43,081 nucleotides of DNA from positions 1-43,081 of the IMG/VR virus record IMGVR_UViG_3300037882_000819. One strand, 5' to 3'. The position numbers and the translations under genes were made by a program. The stretch is from a virus. Below are positions 39,362 to 43,081 of the stretch, piece by piece; position 1 is the stretch's first letter; every line of letters starts with the position of its first letter. The notes below the pieces were generated by a model. It was not told where the DNA came from and searched no databases. It saw only the letters and a list, made by a program, of their open reading frames with translations.

Positions 39362-40500
39362 TGACCCCGCCCGTCTCGGACGAACTCTGTCTCGCCGCTG
39401 TGGAGGCGATGGCGGCGAACCAAGGCAACCAATCAGCAACCGCCGCCGCGCTCGGAATTGCTCGCAGCACGTTGCAGAAGCGGTTGAAGAACGCGGCGCG
39501 GCGCGGGCTTGCCCCCGGCCATTTCGAGAACGGGGTGGCCCCCGGCTATCTTATGGGCAAGGTGACGGTGCAGCGCGCAGCGGACGGCACGGTCGAACGG
39601 ACATGGGAGCGCCAGTCGCCCGATCAGATGGCGGCCGCAGAAGCCCGGCGGGAGATATTCGAAGCGTTGGTGCAAGACATGCCACGCTCGCCGCCCGTGT
39701 CTGCCCCGGCGGGCGTTATGACCGATCTGTGCAACCTCTATACTTTCACCGACTACCACCTTGGGTGCCTCGCCTGGCACAAGGAGGGTGGGCAGGATTG
39801 GGATTTGGCGATAGCCGTGAAAGTCCTGTGTGGCGCGATGCAGGCGATGATTGCGCAAAGCCCGAAGGCGCACACCGCGATTATCAATGTGCAAGGGGAT
39901 TTTCTGCACACGGATGGCAAGTTGCCACTGACCCCTACCAGCAAGCACGTCCTCGACGCGGACACCAGATTCCCCAAACTGCGACAGGCTGCAATTCGGC
40001 TAATCAGGCAAATGGTCGCGTGGGCGCTGGAATCGCATAGCGAAGTTCATCTGATCGTGGCGGAAGGAAACCACGACGAAGAAAGCGCTGGCTGGCTCGC
40101 CGACCTGTTCACGGTGTTCTACGAGAAGGAGCCCCGCTTGACCGTCAACGATAGCCAGTTGCCGTTCTATGTGTTCGTGTGGGGCGAGACTATGCTGGGC
40201 ATCCACCACGGCCACAAGGTCAAGAATGAGCAACTTCCTCTGCTGTTCGCCTCGCAATTCCCGAAAGAATGGGGGCGGACCCGGCGCAGGGAGATTCATT
40301 GCGGGCACAGGCATCACCGCGACGAAAAGGAATACAACGGCGTAACCGTTATTCAACACCCGACGCTTGCCGCTCGCGATGCCTATGCAGCGCGCGGCGG
40401 TTGGATTGCCGACAGGGCATCATGGGCGATCACGTATCACAAGCGCTGGGGTGGTGTTGGCCGCGTCTGCATCACCCCCGAAATGTTGGAGGTAGCGTGA
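39361..40500 (+). CDS. Metallophosphoesterase with an N-terminal helix-turn-helix
   Basis: The 379-residue protein joins a Fis/HTH-like N-terminus (about residues 8-48, NQSATAAALGIARSTLQKRL) to a calcineurin-like phosphoesterase. The metal-binding motifs appear in order: TDYHLG, GDFLH (a variant of GDxxD), EGNHDE, IHHGH and CGHRHH. It may be a nuclease or phosphodiesterase brought to DNA by the HTH. Such proteins occur in phage late regions with unproven roles in DNA processing or packaging. Here it sits between holin and spanin genes, an odd place for a DNA enzyme. Confidence 0.8.
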   Translation: MTPPVSDELCLAAVEAMAANQGNQSATAAALGIARSTLQKRLKNAARRGLAPGHFENGVAPGYLMGKVTVQRAADGTVERTWERQSPDQMAAAEARREIFEALVQDMPRSPPVSAPAGVMTDLCNLYTFTDYHLGCLAWHKEGGQDWDLAIAVKVLCGAMQAMIAQSPKAHTAIINVQGDFLHTDGKLPLTPTSKHVLDADTRFPKLRQAAIRLIRQMVAWALESHSEVHLIVAEGNHDEESAGWLADLFTVFYEKEPRLTVNDSQLPFYVFVWGETMLGIHHGHKVKNEQLPLLFASQFPKEWGRTRRREIHCGHRHHRDEKEYNGVTVIQHPTLAARDAYAARGGWIADRASWAITYHKRWGGVGRVCITPEMLEVA

Positions 40501-40685
40501 ACGAAATCACCCCAAATCGTTCAAATGAACGGGCCGAGCTTATCGAACTGCAACAGCGCGCCGATGCCTATGCAACCGAGCGCCGCAAGGCCGGCGATAC
40601 CGCCGGCTCTGACCTGATTATCGAACTGCGGGCCGCGCTGATGGCCTACAAGTTCCGCCTCGACAAAGTAAGGAACGCGCTATGA
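40497..40685 (+). CDS. Small helical protein (62 residues)
   Basis: It starts at GTG 40497, overlapping the phosphoesterase stop, and its stop overlaps the spanin start as ATGA. The product is one or two charged helices (ERAELIELQQRADAYATERR; LIIELRAALMAYKFRLDKVR). It is probably cytoplasmic. Function is unknown; junctions support translation. Confidence 0.52.
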   Translation: MNEITPNRSNERAELIELQQRADAYATERRKAGDTAGSDLIIELRAALMAYKFRLDKVRNAL

Positions 40686-41311
40686 TCCCCACCATCACCG
40701 CCCGCTTGGCCGCCTTTGTGGCGCTCAAGTCTGTGCGCCTCGCCGTCATCTTGTCGGGCTGGGCATTCGCCGCTGCTCTCGCATTTGTGACCTATGCGGA
40801 CCTGCGCATTGAAGGCCCGTTCGGCATCGGCATCGGATATGAAGGTTGGAAGCCCTACGGTGAACGGATGGAGCAAGAGCGGGACGCTGCGCTCGCCACT
40901 ATCGCCAAGGTCGAGGTCGAGCAGAAAGAGGCCGAGCGCCGCGACAAAGAGCAGCGCGCCGCCGCTGAACTGAAATACCGCCAGATTGCAGAGGAAACGC
41001 AAAATGAAATCGAACACCTACAAGCTCGCGCTGATCGCGCTTTCCGCGACTTTGCTTCTCACGCCCGGCTGCGCGCCGAAGGTGATCGAGGTCCGGGCGG
41101 CGCAATCATTGCCCCCGCCGAAAGTGGAGGTTCCGCCATTCTTGCTGACATGCCCACCGATTCCCTCGTGGCTGTTGGATACGTTGACCTGCAAGCCTGC
41201 AACGACCTCGCCGTCTATGCCATGACGGCGCATTTCTTCGGGCTGCGGCTTGAAGCGCAGAACCGCGAGAACGACGCTGCGCTGTCCATTGCGCCGGTAG
41301 GGGGGCAATAG
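40682..41311 (+). CDS. Rz: Rz-like inner-membrane spanin
   Basis: The 209-residue product has one N-terminal membrane anchor (about residues 18-40, VRLAVILSGWAFAAALAFVT), then a long periplasmic coiled coil (about 60-125: MEQERDAALATIAKVEVEQK, AELKYRQIAEETQNEIEHLQ). A less regular C-terminus follows. With Rz1, encoded inside it in the +1 frame, it should span the periplasm and fuse inner and outer membranes at the end of lysis. It is longer than lambda Rz (153), the extra length being C-terminal. Confidence 0.82.
   Translation: MIPTITARLAAFVALKSVRLAVILSGWAFAAALAFVTYADLRIEGPFGIGIGYEGWKPYGERMEQERDAALATIAKVEVEQKEAERRDKEQRAAAELKYRQIAEETQNEIEHLQARADRAFRDFASHARLRAEGDRGPGGAIIAPAESGGSAILADMPTDSLVAVGYVDLQACNDLAVYAMTAHFFGLRLEAQNRENDAALSIAPVGGQ
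41004..41225 (+). CDS. Rz1: Rz1-like outer-membrane spanin lipoprotein, nested in Rz
   Basis: A 73-residue frame lies wholly inside the Rz gene in the +1 frame, as in lambda. It has a Lys-containing signal peptide and a near-lipobox LTPGC (Cys23), followed by the Pro-rich segment typical of Rz1 (SLPPPKVEVPPFLLTCPPIP). AGAGGAAA stands eight bases before ATG 41004. The mature lipoprotein would pair with the Rz coiled coil. Only the Pro-rich part is strongly Rz1-like; the Thr/Ser/Pro end is extra. Confidence 0.8.
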   Translation: MKSNTYKLALIALSATLLLTPGCAPKVIEVRAAQSLPPPKVEVPPFLLTCPPIPSWLLDTLTCKPATTSPSMP

Positions 41312-41312
41312 C

Positions 41313-41684
41313 GTGACCGCCACACCCGCCCGCATGGCGTTCATCCAAAGCGAGTTCCGGCTTGGTGTTGCTGAGGATGCAACCGTTCGCGCCAACCATG
41401 GCAATCTTGCGCGTGAAAGCGAGACGATTGAGAGTTGCTTTGACTCGGTGGCGCACGCGACAATCATGGCCGCCGATCGACAAGAACTGCTTTCGGCAGA
41501 GCGGCGGCTGTTCGACATTGCCGTCCCCGGTGCAGCGATAGGGTTGGGGCTCGACCTGACCGGCGGCAATCTCCCGGTCGCGGCATATAGCGATACCGAG
41601 CGAGGGATTGAGCGCTCGGTTGTGGTGGCTGGGTTCACGGTGAACCTCGCCACGCAACAGACAGAACTTCGGATTTGGGGCTGA
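41313..41684 (+). CDS. Unknown protein downstream of the lysis genes
   Basis: The 123-residue product starts at GTG 41313 after a G-rich binding site. It has helical (FRLGVAEDATVRANHGNLAR, ESCFDSVAHATIMAADRQEL) and beta (RSVVVAGFTVNLATQQTELR) parts. It is followed one base later by a tail-like gene and is probably a virion or assembly protein. No family is recognised. Confidence 0.6.
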   Translation: MTATPARMAFIQSEFRLGVAEDATVRANHGNLARESETIESCFDSVAHATIMAADRQELLSAERRLFDIAVPGAAIGLGLDLTGGNLPVAAYSDTERGIERSVVVAGFTVNLATQQTELRIWG

Positions 41685-41685
41685 C

Positions 41686-42489
41686 ATGGCTGTAATCGGC
41701 AAACCTTTCTTCGTGGTCCCCATCGCCTTGTCGGGCATGGTGACGGACAGTGCTGATCCTGGGCACCCCGTTCATGCCTTGGGCGAGCATCGAGACATCG
41801 GCACGACTTGGAAAACAACCACGACCGGCGACCATTGGGTTCGCGGGCAGATTACCGCGCCGCTCGGTGTGGACTTCTGCGCGGTGGTGGCGGCGAACGC
41901 CTCACCCGCTGCGCAGATCCGGGTGAGGCTTGGCGCAACGCAGGCCGAGGTCGATGGCGTTGCGCCGTATGACAGCGGCGTTCTGGACTTCATCGCCACC
42001 ACGCCGGCCGATCTGCCTGAGGACGGGCTCTATCACTCGCACCTTGAAATTCCGGCGGCCCAAACGGCGACATGGTTCCGCATCGACATCAGTGGGCAAA
42101 CCGGCATTTTCGAAGCGGCTATGCTCGTGCTGGGAAAGCGCATCACGCCGAGCCATTTCTATGACCTCGACTATGAGCAGGGCCATCAAGATTTGGGCAA
42201 GCTGGACGTGTCGCGCTGGGGCATCTTCGAAGAAGAACCGGGCCTGACATGGCGGACGCTCGATTTCGTGCTGAACTGGCAGAGCGAGGCCGAACTCGAA
42301 AGCGACTTCCGCCGCCTGCAAAAGCATCTGAATAGCCGGGGCATCTGCTATTGCTGCTTTGACCCTACGGATAGCTCCTATCGCCATGCCCGAACCTATA
42401 TGGGCGTGGCGCGCAAACCGATGGCGGCGCGGGGGCGGCGCAAGCCCCGGACCTTCGCGCAAGAGTTTTCGCTTCTCTCTTACATCTGA
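41686..42489 (+). CDS. Tail-like virion protein at the end of the late operon
   Basis: The 267-residue product is beta-rich. Residues 1-160 look like a jelly-roll or carbohydrate-binding sandwich (GDHWVRGQITAPLGVDFCAV, ATWFRIDISGQTGIFEAAML). The last 110 residues (RTLDFVLNWQSEAELESDFR, ICYCCFDPTDSSYRHARTYM) resemble distal-tail-like C-terminal domains. It lies after the spanins, away from the main tail module, and just before a strong terminator. This suggests a relocated or late-acquired tail gene; the exact role is unknown. Confidence 0.66.
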   Translation: MAVIGKPFFVVPIALSGMVTDSADPGHPVHALGEHRDIGTTWKTTTTGDHWVRGQITAPLGVDFCAVVAANASPAAQIRVRLGATQAEVDGVAPYDSGVLDFIATTPADLPEDGLYHSHLEIPAAQTATWFRIDISGQTGIFEAAMLVLGKRITPSHFYDLDYEQGHQDLGKLDVSRWGIFEEEPGLTWRTLDFVLNWQSEAELESDFRRLQKHLNSRGICYCCFDPTDSSYRHARTYMGVARKPMAARGRRKPRTFAQEFSLLSYI

Positions 42490-42532
42490 TTGAGCTTCGC
42501 CGCGCGGGGCTTCGTCTCCCGGCGGTGCGGGG

Positions 42533-42572
42533 CGGGCGGCGTGTGTGTGGGGCATGTGCGCCGCCCGTTTTT
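42533..42572 (+). terminator. Rho-independent terminator of the late operon
   Basis: CGGGCGGCG (42533-42541) pairs perfectly with CGCCGCCCG (42559-42567), with a 17-base GT-rich loop, and TTTTT (42568-42572) follows directly. It lies 44 bases after the last late gene. The rest of the 42490-42623 interval shows no further gene or repeat. Confidence 0.85.
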
Positions 42573-42623
42573 CATTCCCCCGATAGGTGACAAGAACACC
42601 CGCCCGCGCTAAGCGCCCGGCAA

Positions 42624-42699
42624 GCCGGTGTAGCTCAGATGGTAGAGCGCCTGCCTTGTAAGCAGGGTGCCGTGGGTTCGATTCCTGCCGCCGGCACCA
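42624..42699 (+). tRNA. tRNA-Thr (anticodon TGT)
   Basis: The 76-base cloverleaf folds completely. The acceptor GCCGGTG pairs with CGCCGGC (one G-T), the D stem is GCTC/GAGC, the anticodon stem is CCTGC/GCAGG and its loop CTTGTAA gives anticodon TGT at 42657-42659. The T loop is TTCGATT, and CCA is encoded at 42697-42699. It should read ACA and related Thr codons. It may be the host gene flanking the prophage or a phage-carried tRNA. It is transcribed away from the phage, so its 3' end, the usual attachment half, faces the right edge of the window. Confidence 0.95.
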
Positions 42700-42760
42700 T
42701 TCATTGCCCCGATAGCCCCTCTGCGCGTCTCCACCGATAGGGAGTTGTGTGCAGTTCGGT

Positions 42761-43075
42761 TCAGTCCAGCCTTACGTCCAGCGACCAACCCAATTGCTTC
42801 GCCAGATCGCGCGCCCTTGGGTGCCAGTTGAGATGCTCAAGGATGGCGAAACGCTGCTCGTCGATGTTCTCGCCCGGCGCTACGGCCGTTGCCCGAACCG
42901 GCGCGCCCTGCGACCGCACCCCGCCGATACTGGCGATTAACGCGCCGCCCACGCTCTCCCATATCGCAATGCGGCGGGTATATGCCCCCTCGTTGCCGCT
43001 GGCCTGCCATTCGGTTTCGGCGATCAATTTACCTTGAAACACATAGCGGGGGCCGAAGGTCTGCTTGACCGCCAC
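42761..43075 (-). CDS. Unknown protein at the right edge, possibly host, possibly 5'-truncated
   Basis: The minus-strand frame begins at GTG 43075 or beyond the window and ends at 42761, giving at least 104 residues. It shows a beta-rich first half (YVFQGKLIAETEWQASGNEG, RRIAIWESVGGALIASIGGV) and a helical end (FAILEHLNWHPRARDLAKQL). It is convergent with the tRNA, in the direction opposite to all late phage genes, which suggests a different transcription unit and perhaps host DNA. No family is recognised. Confidence 0.55.
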   Translation of the reverse strand: MAVKQTFGPRYVFQGKLIAETEWQASGNEGAYTRRIAIWESVGGALIASIGGVRSQGAPVRATAVAPGENIDEQRFAILEHLNWHPRARDLAKQLGWSLDVRLD

Positions 43076-43081
43076 GCGGGC

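Noticed and set aside
1-43081. CRISPR arrays, insertion sequences and rRNA genes.
   Set aside because: No regularly spaced direct repeats, transposase motifs or rRNA sequence were seen on either strand.

Overview
The window is almost entirely one temperate, lambda-like siphovirus genome, most likely a prophage. Only the last ~450 bases may be host DNA. GC content is high by eye (roughly 60-63%, not computed). The small zinc and replication proteins, the HTH regulators and the codon use suggest an alphaproteobacterial host, probably Sphingomonadales. That host call is inference, because no host marker gene is present. No integrase is visible, so the genome probably continues left of base 1.

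Layout. (1) Bases 40-3032, minus strand: a leftward recombination operon with a small unknown gene, a DEDDh exonuclease, a RecE-like PD-(D/E)XK exonuclease and a probable single-strand annealing protein. (2) Bases 3037-4483: the immunity region. A CI-type repressor with a peptidase-like C-terminus is followed by an overlapping lipoprotein gene. A Cro-like gene diverges rightward. Five copies of one 15-bp palindrome family (consensus about RCACCAWAWYGGTGY) overlap the predicted leftward and rightward promoters. (3) Bases 4634-13137, plus strand: a tightly packed early operon in which most genes share ATGA, GTGA or TGATG junctions. It holds a CII-position HTH protein, a RuvC-like resolvase, an MT-A70 adenine methyltransferase, a large C5 cytosine methyltransferase broken by an 11-G run, a DUF1376 replication protein and a probable helicase-loader-like protein, plus many small unknowns. 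(4) Bases 13138-26764: the head module (Nu1-like and GpA-like terminase, gpW-like protein, GpB-like portal, S49 protease, scaffold, gpD-like decoration, gpE-like capsid, FII-like connector, tail terminator). A 4.7-kb block of beta-rich structural genes is inserted between terminase and gpW. (5) Bases 26793-38080: the tail module (tail tube, a G/GT chaperone pair with a textbook -1 frameshift signal, tape measure, hub-like protein, spike). (6) Bases 38077-41311: small membrane proteins, an M23 endolysin, a two-TM holin candidate, an HTH-metallophosphoesterase and nested Rz/Rz1 spanins. (7) Bases 41313-42489: two more genes of tail-like character, then a strong terminator and an intact tRNA-Thr(TGT).

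Likely working. In the lysogen the repressor holds both early promoters while the repressor-lipoprotein transcript is made. On induction the leftward operon supplies recombination functions. The rightward operon supplies replication, DNA methylation and probably late control, and leads directly into packaging, morphogenesis and lysis. The most notable observations are the complete -1 frameshift cassette at 28865-28927, the five-site operator array, the G11 tract inside a repeat-rich methyltransferase, the structural block between TerL and gpW, and the lipoprotein gene tied to the repressor.
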